A stretch of DNA of 12,738 nt, taken from an uncultured Clostridia bacterium. GTDB lineage: Bacteria; Bacillota; Clostridia; Christensenellales; Pumilibacteraceae. How positions within the stretch are numbered: position 1 is the stretch's first letter; each line of letters starts with the position of its first letter. Positions 1 to 6,961 of the stretch are shown here, piece by piece. The position numbers were made by a program, and so were the translations under genes. The stretch lies in the NCBI GenBank assembly GCA_947385185.1, contig CANDJX010000039.1, positions 1 through 12,738 on the forward strand, read 5' to 3'. The notes beneath the pieces are model-generated. The model was not told the DNA's origin. It did no database searches and saw nothing but the letters and a program-made list of their open reading frames with translations.

Positions 1-1907
1 GTTCGGTAACTACGCCGCTGTACTTTTCGACCAACGACGAAACCTGCTCCAAAGGCGACGGTAAAGTCGACGCTATACTTTTCACTCCCGCCGGATCGTT
101 CGACGCCGAGGGCACGGATACGGCGAAATACGGAGAAATGACCGTTCCGCTTCCCGATCCCGTAAGCTATCCGAAAACCGAAATGTGGGTAAAAGCCGAA
201 GATACGTCGGAGTATACGGCGTTCACCGCCGCTTACGACGATTACGCCAAAAACGTGACGGACGAAATAAAGAAAATCAACGACGACTGGTACGTGCTCG
301 GACGGGACACCAACCTGTCGTATTACAGTATGTCGATCAATGCGGATAAGGTCGCAAACATCGCGGGTATTTTCCCCGTGTTCTTCATTATCGTCGCCGC
401 GCTCGTCGCGTTCTCCACCATCGTCAGAATGGTAGACGAGGACAGAGCGCAGATAGGAACGCTGAGATCGCTCGGCTATTCGGGAATGCGGATAACGGGA
501 AAATATATATTTTACGCGCTCGCCGCCTGCGCGCTCGGACTGATAGCCGCGGTGCCGCTCGGGCTTACCATTCTCCCCATAGTGATATTCAACGCTTACG
601 GGTCGATGTATACGCTTCCCGTGCTGAAGTTCACTGCGGACTGGCTCGTCATCGCGCTGTGCGTCGTGATCTCTCTCGCCGCCACGCTTATCGTAACGCT
701 TCTGGCGTGCCGCGCGTCGCTTAAGGAAACTCCCGCGTCCATTCTCCAACCGCGTTCGCCCAAACCCGGCAAGCGCATACTTCTCGAACGATTCGGTCCG
801 TTATGGCGCGCGCTTCCTTTCAAATACAAAGCGACCATGCGCAATATTTTCAGGTTCAAACGGAATTTTATTATGACCGTGCTTGCGGTCGCCGGTTGCA
901 GCGCGCTCATAGTCGCCGGCTTCGGCATGATGAACTCGACCGCGGCGGTCACCGACCTGCAATTCAACGGAATATATAATTTCGATCTTACGATCGGAGT
1001 GGATAAAAACTATACCGAACTCACCGAAAGCGGCGGATTCCTCGACGGAAAAGAGTATATGGAAGTCCGTAAAGAACGCGGCAGCGCGTCCGGAGGCGAC
1101 AAGTCCGAAAACGCAAACATAGTCGCCGCAGACAAAGAACTCAACGATTATATCGACCTCGGCGGTAAGTTCGACGAAAACGCCGTCATGATCTCAAAGG
1201 GACTTGCCGACGCGCTCGGCGCGTACGAGGGCGACGAGGTCACCGTCAAAAACGCTTCGGGCAACGAAGGCAAATTCGAGATCACTCACGTCGTCACGAT
1301 GTACTCCGAATGCTGGGTATTCATAGGAAAAAATCGATACGAAGCCGTATTCGACGACGCGTCGTTCGATTCCCTGCTCGTAAGAAGCGGCATAGCCGAA
1401 GCCGAGCAATCGAGCGCGAGCGAAATGCTGTATAAGCTCGATTGCGTGAACAGCGTTTCGTTTACGTCGTCCGAAAAAGTCATGTTCGACAATCTGTCCG
1501 AAACGCTGACGCTCATCGTACTGGTGCTGATTGTCTGCGCGGGCGCGCTCGTCGTAATAGTGCTCTATAATCTCACGAACATCAATATCGGCGAACGCAA
1601 AAAAGAAATCGCGACGCTCAAAGTCCTCGGATACAAAAAAGGCGAGGTCGCGGGTTACGTATTCCGCGAAATCGCCATACTCGTCATTCTCGGCGTGCTC
1701 GTAGGATTCGGGCTCGGATACGGTCTGCTGTTCTTTATTCTCGGCAGCGTAAACGCACCGTATCTCACCTTCCCCATTATCATAGAATGGTGGAGCTTCC
1801 TTGTCGCGGCGGGCATAACTCTGGTATTCTCCGGACTCGTCGACCTGATTCTGCTTCCCAAACTCAACAGAATCGATATGGCGGAATCGATGAAAGCGGT
1901 GGAATAA
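1..1907 (+). CDS. FtsX-family ABC transporter permease, 3' part (5' end outside window)
   Basis: The frame is open from base 3 to the stop at 1905-1907, giving 634 visible residues with no start in the window. An internal ATG at 138 is not a credible start because the frame is open and protein-like before it. Membrane segments lie near residues 121-141, 168-195 and 213-236, then one near 287-311 opens the second half. A soluble, probably extracytoplasmic region of about 190 residues follows, then three more segments near 500-525, 555-580 and 596-618. Two copies of the FtsX cytoplasmic signature are visible, DEDRAQIGTLRSLG (145-158) and ERKKEIATLKVLG (531-543). This duplicated layout fits large Firmicute MacB/FtsX-type permeases working with a separate ATPase, presumably encoded upstream. 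The substrate cannot be told from sequence; lipid, peptide or antimicrobial export are options. Family call strong, function unknown. Confidence 0.9.
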   Translation, partial: SVTTPLYFSTNDETCSKGDGKVDAILFTPAGSFDAEGTDTAKYGEMTVPLPDPVSYPKTEMWVKAEDTSEYTAFTAAYDDYAKNVTDEIKKINDDWYVLGRDTNLSYYSMSINADKVANIAGIFPVFFIIVAALVAFSTIVRMVDEDRAQIGTLRSLGYSGMRITGKYIFYALAACALGLIAAVPLGLTILPIVIFNAYGSMYTLPVLKFTADWLVIALCVVISLAATLIVTLLACRASLKETPASILQPRSPKPGKRILLERFGPLWRALPFKYKATMRNIFRFKRNFIMTVLAVAGCSALIVAGFGMMNSTAAVTDLQFNGIYNFDLTIGVDKNYTELTESGGFLDGKEYMEVRKERGSASGGDKSENANIVAADKELNDYIDLGGKFDENAVMISKGLADALGAYEGDEVTVKNASGNEGKFEITHVVTMYSECWVFIGKNRYEAVFDDASFDSLLVRSGIAEAEQSSASEMLYKLDCVNSVSFTSSEKVMFDNLSETLTLIVLVLIVCAGALVVIVLYNLTNINIGERKKEIATLKVLGYKKGEVAGYVFREIAILVILGVLVGFGLGYGLLFFILGSVNAPYLTFPIIIEWWSFLVAAGITLVFSGLVDLILLPKLNRIDMAESMKAVE

Positions 1908-1933
1908 AGAGAAGAAAGGAAAATATCCTTTTG

Positions 1934-2016
1934 AAAAAACCTTATTGTTTTGAAATGCACCCCCAAAAGTCAGACAAAACTTTTGGAGGTGCATAGCATT
2001 ATGATAAGGTTTTTTT
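1934..2016. terminator. Nested palindrome, likely bidirectional terminator; inner part resembles joined IS ends
   Basis: Outer arms AAAAAACCTTAT (1934-1945) and ATAAGGTTTTTT (2004-2015) are perfect complements. Inside them, 1955-1970 and 1979-1994 form a 16-bp stem with one mismatch around the 8-nt loop CAGACAAA. The structure starts 27 bp after the permease stop, has an A-tract before it and a T-tract after it, and can serve as an intrinsic terminator in either direction. The inner arms (TGCACCCCCAAAAGT and its partner) resemble, from memory, terminal repeats of some IS3-family elements. A relic or MITE of two joined ends is therefore possible, but no transposase is present. Confidence 0.65.
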
Positions 2017-2066
2017 ATTATATAAAGTTTTTATTTATGGTGTAAGCCCCGTGGAGAGTGCGACAC

Positions 2067-2083
2067 AGTGTCTGACAGACACT
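2067..2083. repeat. Short perfect hairpin AGTGTCT-GAC-AGACACT
   Basis: A 7-bp perfect inverted repeat with a 3-nt loop lies between the nested palindrome and the tandem repeat. No T-tract follows it on either strand, so it is not an obvious terminator. Its role is unknown. Confidence 0.4.
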
Positions 2084-2107
2084 CGTACATTATTACGCTT
2101 TTTCGTG

Positions 2108-2247
2108 CGCAAGCTATGATGAGTAATTTGCGCGGCTTTGAAGCAAGCGAGAGCAGGAACGCGAGGATAACCCGAGGGATTGTACAATGACGTACATGAC
2201 CGAGGGTTGCCACAGCGTGACGAACTCTCGCGTCGCTTATAAGCCGT
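2108..2247. repeat. Tandem structured repeat, copy A (140-bp period)
   Basis: The first 50 bases (2108-2157) match copy B (2248-2297) at 48 positions. A small stem CGCAA (2108-2112)/TTGCG (2128-2132) comes first. A long imperfect hairpin follows with six stems: 2133-2138/2241-2246, 2141-2144/2235-2238, 2147-2153/2225-2231, 2159-2162/2215-2218, 2169-2173/2204-2208 and 2181-2185/2192-2196, closed by the loop AATGAC. No coding potential is evident. Together with copy B, the palindrome at 1934-2016 and the hairpin at 2067-2083, this accounts for most of the gene-free stretch 1908-2392. It could be a dispersed palindromic repeat, a structured RNA in the uppP 3' region, or a small nonautonomous mobile element. 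I do not recognise the family. Confidence 0.7.
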
Positions 2248-2392
2248 CGCAAGCTATGATGAGTGATTTGCGCGGCTTAGAAGCAAGCGAGAGCAGGCAA
2301 ACGTTGCAGAGCGCGAGGGCTCGTAGTAAACCCTACGTAACCGAGCGCTCAAGACGTTTAACGAACTCTCGCGCAGCTTATAAGCTACGCAA
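2248..2392. repeat. Tandem structured repeat, copy B, plus start of a truncated third unit
   Basis: This copy repeats the layout of copy A: CGCAA/TTGCG (2248-2252/2268-2272), a base stem 2274-2279/2381-2386 with one G-T pair, then 2281-2284/2376-2379 and 2287-2293/2366-2372. The apical stems differ in sequence from copy A but still pair: AAACGT/ACGTTT (2299-2304/2354-2359), GAGCGC/GCGCTC (2309-2314/2345-2350) and CGTAG/CTACG (2322-2326/2333-2337) with a 6-nt loop. A third CGCAA begins at 2388, exactly 140 bases after 2248 as 2248 is after 2108. It breaks off at the uppP stop codon. Confidence 0.7.
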
Positions 2393-3172
2393 TTAGCCGC
2401 GCAAACTAAGTACAAGTGATAATATCGACACCATAAACAAATAGAACGCAAGCGGTTTATATGCGGCGCTTGCGACTATTTTCATCATGGCTTTGATCGC
2501 AAACATTCCGCCGACCGCAGCCGCAACCATGCCGCACAACGTTTCCCACCACCCGACCGTAAGAATGAGCGTTCCCGATCCGGTAGCAACGCCTATGAGT
2601 CCCACCGCCACGCTTCCGAGTATAATCGGTATACTCATAAGAAACGAGAACTTCGCAACGTCCTCGCGCTTTCCGCCCGACATAATCCCGCCGAAAACCG
2701 TAGAACCGCTCCGCGACAGCCCGGGAAGAAGCGCGACGGCTTGCATAAGTCCCATGCAGGTCGCGGTTCCCGCGCCGAGCGGACGCGGTTTGTCGTTGCG
2801 CAAAGATATGCGTTCGGTAAGAAAGAGCAATACGGCTGTAAGAGCGAACGTAACGCAAAGGAATTTTCCGCCGCCGAACACTTTGTCGATCATGCCCGAA
2901 AGCAAAACTCCTGCGACCGCCGCCGGCAACGTCGCGACTATAAGCCAAAGCAATTTTTTCATGGGCGGGCGGAACAGACCGATAATGTCTTTCCGAAAGA
3001 ATACGAACACGGGAACGAGCGTGCCGAGATGCAGAAGAATATCGTACATCATGCAACTGCTTTCCAGTCCGAGAAGCTCGCGCACGAGTATCAGATGTCC
3101 GCTGCTCGAAACGGGCAGAAATTCGGTCAGTCCCTGAACAAAACCGAGAAGTATCGATTGAAATACGTTCAT
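2393..3172 (-). CDS. uppP: Undecaprenyl-diphosphatase UppP (BacA family)
   Basis: This integral membrane enzyme removes one phosphate from undecaprenyl diphosphate, regenerating the lipid carrier for peptidoglycan and other envelope polymers. The 259-residue product is close to, slightly below, the usual 265-280. The N-terminus carries QGLTEFLPVSSSGH (residues 13-26), the (E/Q)xxxE active-site motif with Gln in the first place as in many Gram-positives. The second signature, PGLSRSGST (150-158), supplies the catalytic Arg. The rest is a string of hydrophobic helices. A GGAG lies about 11 bases before the ATG. It sits 31 bp downstream of glmM on the same strand, so the two are probably cotranscribed. 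The gene ends exactly where the tandem repeat begins, and its last codons contain an inverted copy of a repeat arm. Confidence 0.95.
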   Translation of the reverse strand: MNVFQSILLGFVQGLTEFLPVSSSGHLILVRELLGLESSCMMYDILLHLGTLVPVFVFFRKDIIGLFRPPMKKLLWLIVATLPAAVAGVLLSGMIDKVFGGGKFLCVTFALTAVLLFLTERISLRNDKPRPLGAGTATCMGLMQAVALLPGLSRSGSTVFGGIMSGGKREDVAKFSFLMSIPIILGSVAVGLIGVATGSGTLILTVGWWETLCGMVAAAVGGMFAIKAMMKIVASAAYKPLAFYLFMVSILSLVLSLRG

Positions 3173-3203
3173 ATCCGTCCGATCTCCGAAACAAACCGCG
3201 CCG

Positions 3204-4469
3204 TCATATGAACCTGCCCTTTTCGAAAGCGTTTATAATGATCTCCACCGCGCCGTCCACGTCCCCGCCTTCCGCCATGATACGTATAACCGGCTCGGTG
3301 CCGCTCTTTCTCACGACTATGCGCCCGGCTATGCGGGACGCTTTTTCTATTGCGGTTTTGAGTGTAGCCGAACCGAGCGCAGCAAAGTCCGCGCGGATCC
3401 CTACGAGTTTCTGTTCGTCGAGCGATACGGTCTGCAGCTCGCCCGAGAGCAGGATAAGCGACGACGCTATGCCCGAAAGCAATCCGTCGCCCGTCCGCGA
3501 AGGGCGGATTATAAAATGCCCGCTCGGCTCGCCGCCGAGTACGCCGCCGCAGATGTTCATGACTTCGCCCACGCTGCGGTCGCCGACTGCCGTGCGCACG
3601 AAGCGCATTCCGCGGACGGAAAGCTCGCGTTCGAGCGCGGAATTAGTCATTACCGTTCCGACGACCGTCGAACCGCGCGGAATAAACCGGGTCAGATTGA
3701 GCATAATTTCGTCGCCGCCGAGCAGTCTGCGCCGCCAAACGGCTATCCTGTCCGCGTCGCCGTCGAACGACAGACCTATATCGAAACCGCCGCGCTCGGC
3801 TTTTTCCGCCATGCGTTCGGGGTGAAGCGCGCCGCAACTGACGTTTATGCATTCGCCGCGGCAGTCCGAACACAGCTCCGTCACGTCCGCGCCCAGTCTT
3901 TCGAATACGTCGCGCGCCATTACCGCCGCGCCAGAACCGCAATCGATAAGCACTTTCAATCCGTCGAGCCTGCCCGTCCGACCGAGACGTTCGCCCATTT
4001 CCTCCGCTTCGGAAATCAGGCGCGTGATATACGCCTCCTCGCCGCCTTCGCTTTTTGAAATTTTGCCGCGCGACGCAGATTGAGGTACGTTGTCCATATA
4101 GTACTCGAGCGCTTCTTCGGCGGACACCGACAGCTTATCGCCGTTGCCTGAAAAAATCTTGATTCCGTTATACTCGGGCGGATTGTGCGACGCCGAGAGC
4201 ATGACGCCGAAAGTCGCGCCCGACGATCGGGTCAGACCCGACACCGCCGGGGTCGGCAGAACGCCGAGCGTTTCCGCGTCCGATCCGCCGTCGGCGATTC
4301 CCGACGTAAGCGCGCTTTCGAGGCTCGGACCGCTCGTTCGCGTATCCCTGCCCACTACGCCCCGTCCGCCGAACAACGCGGCAAGCGCGCGCCCCGTGCG
4401 GTACGCTATGTCCTCGGTGATCCCGTCGCCGTACACTCCCCTTATGCCGTCTGTGCCGAAATATTTCAT
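3204..4469 (-). CDS. glmM: Phosphoglucosamine mutase GlmM
   Basis: GlmM interconverts glucosamine-6-phosphate and glucosamine-1-phosphate, the step after GlmS towards UDP-GlcNAc, in the cytoplasm. The 421-residue product has all four phosphohexomutase signatures. These are the N-terminal FGTDGIRG, the phosphoserine loop SASHNPPEYNGIK (catalytic Ser94), the metal-binding DGDADR (236-241), the sugar-specificity loop GGEPSGH (312-318) and the phosphate-binding RKSGTEPVIRIM (387-398). It is about 25 residues shorter than the usual 445, with the loss apparently in connecting loops since every signature is intact. The start is fixed by the conserved MKYFGTDGIRG. No Shine-Dalgarno precedes it; a TAGAAT hexamer (minus strand, 4481-4476) would place transcription start on the ATG. 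It diverges from glmS and leads into uppP. Confidence 0.97.
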   Translation of the reverse strand: MKYFGTDGIRGVYGDGITEDIAYRTGRALAALFGGRGVVGRDTRTSGPSLESALTSGIADGGSDAETLGVLPTPAVSGLTRSSGATFGVMLSASHNPPEYNGIKIFSGNGDKLSVSAEEALEYYMDNVPQSASRGKISKSEGGEEAYITRLISEAEEMGERLGRTGRLDGLKVLIDCGSGAAVMARDVFERLGADVTELCSDCRGECINVSCGALHPERMAEKAERGGFDIGLSFDGDADRIAVWRRRLLGGDEIMLNLTRFIPRGSTVVGTVMTNSALERELSVRGMRFVRTAVGDRSVGEVMNICGGVLGGEPSGHFIIRPSRTGDGLLSGIASSLILLSGELQTVSLDEQKLVGIRADFAALGSATLKTAIEKASRIAGRIVVRKSGTEPVIRIMAEGGDVDGAVEIIINAFEKGRFI

Positions 4470-4573
4470 ACGAACATTCTATGCCGCTTTCGCCCGCGAT
4501 ATTATCGCTATCGGAAAATTTTTTGTTCGTCGCGGTAACCGCATAAAAGCCGCCCGCATAAACAGTAATATAT
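4470..4573. promoter_or_regulatory. Divergent glmM/glmS control region
   Basis: These 104 bp separate the two start codons and must hold both promoters unless one gene is transcribed from further away. A 13-bp palindrome GCGATATTATCGC (4496-4508) contains -10-like hexamers on both strands. TAGAAT on the minus strand (4481-4476) is a candidate glmM -10. Neither gene has a recognisable Shine-Dalgarno. The glmS side shows no good -35/-10 pair. The space is too short for a full glmS ribozyme, and none is recognised. Confidence 0.5.
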
Positions 4574-6304
4574 ATGTGCGGAATTATTGGATTTACGGGC
4601 GGACGAAACGCCGTGCCCGTCCTTATAGACGGGCTTAAAGCTCTCGAATATCGCGGATACGATTCTGCCGGAATCGCTATCGCAGGCGAAAAAATCACGA
4701 CGGTCAAATCCGTCGGACGCATATCGTCGCTCGAAAAAAAACTCGAAGCCGCGCCTGTCGTCGGCTGTTGCGGGATCGGGCACACGAGATGGGCGACTCA
4801 CGGCTGCCCTACCGAGGGAAACTGTCACCCGCATATGTCCGCGGACGGTAAATTCGCGGTCGTACACAACGGGATAATCGAAAACGACAAAGAGCTTCGC
4901 GCGCTTATACGCGAAGCGGGGATCGAACCGAAAAGCGATACGGACAGCGAGGTCGTGGCGCATCTTTTGTCCCTCGATTACGACGGCGACCCGGTCGAAG
5001 CGCTATGCAGAACGGTAAGCCGGCTGAAAGGCTCGTTCGCGCTCGGCGTGCTCTGCGCCGATCGTCCCGACGAGATATACGCGGCGAAAATGCGCAGTCC
5101 GCTTCTTATCGGATACGGCGACGGCACCTGCCTTTCTTCGGACGGCACGGCAATGCCTCGGGACATAAACGAGATCACGGTGCTTGCAGACGGTCAGACC
5201 GCGCGGCTGACAAAGGACGGCGCGACCGTATATTTCAGAGGAAAACAAGTCGGTTGCGAACGCATAAAACCGACGGTTTCCGGACGCGCCGCGTCGCTGT
5301 CGGGATACCCTCATTTTATGCTCAAAGAAATGTACGAACAGCCCGAAGCGATCGCGCGGACTATCTCTACCGAATGCCGCGGCAAACGGACGGGGCTGAA
5401 AGGAACGGGTCTTACTCTGATAGGCTGCGGTTCGTCGTACAACGCCGCGCTGTCCTGCCGTCCGTTGCTCGAACGCGCGACGGGCAGAAGCGTGGAAGTC
5501 GCGCTTGCCGGCGAATTTCTGTATTCCGAACGCGTACCCGCTTACGGAAAGCAATGCGTCCTGTTATCCCAATCCGGCGAAACGGCGGACACGATCGCGG
5601 CGGCGGAGGAAGCCGCGCGACGGGGCTACGGCACTCTGGCGATCACGAACGTACATGCTTCCACGCTGACAAGGACGTGCGACGATTATCTCTGCACGCG
5701 CGCGGGTCCCGAAATTTCGGTAGCCACGACCAAAGGTTTTACCACTCAGGTCGCGGCGCTCGGGCTGCTCGCGGGGAGCGAATTCGCATCGGCGGTAAGA
5801 GAACTGCCCGGACTTGCGGAAAAAGCCCTTCAGGCAAGCGAAGGGCTCAAGAACACCGCCGGATACTTCGACGGCGGTTGCGTGTTCTTTATGGGGCGAG
5901 GCGCGGACTACGGAGCGGCGCTCGAGGGCGCGCTCAAGCTCAAAGAAATTTCGTATATTCCCGCTATAGGCATAGCGGCGGGAGAACTCAAACACGGAAG
6001 CATATCTCTGATAGAAAAAGGCACGCCCGTCATCGCGATATGCACCGACGACAGACTGATCGGAAAATCGCTTCTGTCCATCGCGACGGTAAAGACGCGC
6101 GGAGGGTATGTGATCGGAGTAACGAGCTCGCCCGAAATAGCGGCGGCGTGCGACGAAGCGATTATGCTCCCGCCCGTCCATCCCATGCTGTCCGCCGCGG
6201 TATCCGTCATTCCGCTTCAGCGTCTGGCTTACGAAGTCGCGCTCGGGCTCGGACGCGACATCGACAAACCTCGCAATCTCGCCAAAAGCGTAACGGTGGA
6301 ATGA
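4574..6304 (+). CDS. glmS: Glutamine--fructose-6-phosphate aminotransferase (isomerizing) GlmS
   Basis: GlmS makes glucosamine-6-phosphate from fructose-6-phosphate and glutamine, the committed step to UDP-GlcNAc. The 576-residue product has an N-terminal class II glutaminase domain beginning MCGIIGFTGG (nucleophile Cys2, exposed after Met removal), with HTRWATHG near residues 70-77 and HNGIIEN near 98-104. Two SIS domains follow: GCGSSYN, SQSGETADT, EISVATTKGFTTQ and ELKHGSISLI are visible. It ends in the canonical DKPRNLAKSVTVE tail that carries the active-site Lys. It is somewhat shorter than the usual 600-610 without losing a signature. The start is certain because Cys must be residue 2, yet no Shine-Dalgarno is present upstream. 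It diverges from glmM and converges with bioY, leaving only 6 bp between stop codons. Confidence 0.97.
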   Translation: MCGIIGFTGGRNAVPVLIDGLKALEYRGYDSAGIAIAGEKITTVKSVGRISSLEKKLEAAPVVGCCGIGHTRWATHGCPTEGNCHPHMSADGKFAVVHNGIIENDKELRALIREAGIEPKSDTDSEVVAHLLSLDYDGDPVEALCRTVSRLKGSFALGVLCADRPDEIYAAKMRSPLLIGYGDGTCLSSDGTAMPRDINEITVLADGQTARLTKDGATVYFRGKQVGCERIKPTVSGRAASLSGYPHFMLKEMYEQPEAIARTISTECRGKRTGLKGTGLTLIGCGSSYNAALSCRPLLERATGRSVEVALAGEFLYSERVPAYGKQCVLLSQSGETADTIAAAEEAARRGYGTLAITNVHASTLTRTCDDYLCTRAGPEISVATTKGFTTQVAALGLLAGSEFASAVRELPGLAEKALQASEGLKNTAGYFDGGCVFFMGRGADYGAALEGALKLKEISYIPAIGIAAGELKHGSISLIEKGTPVIAICTDDRLIGKSLLSIATVKTRGGYVIGVTSSPEIAAACDEAIMLPPVHPMLSAAVSVIPLQRLAYEVALGLGRDIDKPRNLAKSVTVE

Positions 6305-6310
6305 TCGCAA

Positions 6311-6961
6311 TCAACGTCCGTTACCGTTTTCGTCCGAAACGGACGTAATATTATCGTCGGTCTGCATATTGTCCGACGCAACGCGGGCGTCGGGCTCCGA
6401 TCCGGCGCTCTTTTTTTCGCGGCGGTCGGTCAATATTACTTTCCTTATAAGGCGACGCAGGCGGAAGCACAGAAGCGTAGACGCTGCGATTTTAATCGAA
6501 TCTCCGATCAGGAAAGGTACGACGCAGGCAAGCAGCGCGGCTCCGAAATCCACTCCCGACTGTATCATATACCATACGGTGCCGAATGCATAGAGCGCCG
6601 CCGTACCCGCGACCATTGCAACGGGATAAGCCCATACGTGCTTGTCCAGTCGGTCTATCATGAATCCTATAATAAACGACATCGGTATATATCCGATTAT
6701 ATACCCGCCGGTAGGACCGGCTATGCGTCCGAATCCTCCCGTCCAGTTCGTGAATACGGGGACGCCGAACGCGCCGAGAGCAACGAATACGACGACTGCG
6801 GCAACGCCGTGTTTGGTGTCTATAAGGCTCGACGCAATATAAATCGCGAGCGTGCCGAAAGACAGCGGTATCGGTCCTATATTGATCGCTATCGGACTGA
6901 GCACGCAGATTATTGCGGCAAGAAACGCGGAAATCGTAAGACTTTTCGTGGATATTTTCAT
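6311..6961 (-). CDS. bioY: Biotin transporter substrate-binding component BioY
   Basis: BioY is the membrane S-component that captures biotin, alone or with the ECF energy-coupling module, which is not in this window. The 216-residue product has five or six hydrophobic segments over residues 8-165 and the family hallmark GPTGGYIIGY (82-91). I start it at the ATG at 6961-6959, which overlaps the birA stop as ATGA, rather than at a GTG/ATG-like codon up to 24 residues earlier that would bury the start in birA and add a charged, unrelated N-terminus. A strong GGGGAGG (6984-6978) lies 16 bases before this ATG, an unusually long spacing. After residue 168 comes a polar, charged tail of about 48 residues not expected in most BioY proteins; its role is unknown. 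It is coupled to birA and so probably biotin-repressed. Confidence 0.93.
   Translation of the reverse strand: MKISTKSLTISAFLAAIICVLSPIAINIGPIPLSFGTLAIYIASSLIDTKHGVAAVVVFVALGAFGVPVFTNWTGGFGRIAGPTGGYIIGYIPMSFIIGFMIDRLDKHVWAYPVAMVAGTAALYAFGTVWYMIQSGVDFGAALLACVVPFLIGDSIKIAASTLLCFRLRRLIRKVILTDRREKKSAGSEPDARVASDNMQTDDNITSVSDENGNGR
6314..6346. terminator. Inverted repeat at the glmS/bioY convergence
   Basis: ACGTCCGTT (6314-6322) and AACGGACGT (6338-6346) are perfect complements around a 15-base loop that can itself pair in part. The stem lies inside the last codons of bioY, just past the glmS stop. It lacks a long T-tract, so it is only a possible weak bidirectional terminator. Confidence 0.45.

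Noticed and set aside
1194..1994. A 266-codon minus-strand frame under the permease gene
   Set aside because: It lies opposite a clear membrane-protein gene, is composed mostly of Glu, Tyr, Arg and Phe, and has no motif.
2108..2392. CRISPR array
   Set aside because: There are only two long units of 140 bp with internal dyads, not short repeats with unique spacers, and no cas gene is present.
2031..2451. Small open frames of 65-73 codons in the tandem repeat
   Set aside because: They run through hairpin arms on both strands, repeat the same peptide pieces because the DNA repeats, and have no ribosome-binding site. The structure explains the sequence better.
4470..4573. glmS ribozyme
   Set aside because: The gap to the divergent glmM start is 104 bp, shorter than the known ribozyme with its spacing, and no matching core was recognised by eye.
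5005..6348. A 447-codon plus-strand frame within glmS
   Set aside because: It is Arg-rich, has no domain, and overlaps a gene with complete catalytic signatures; a frame shadow.
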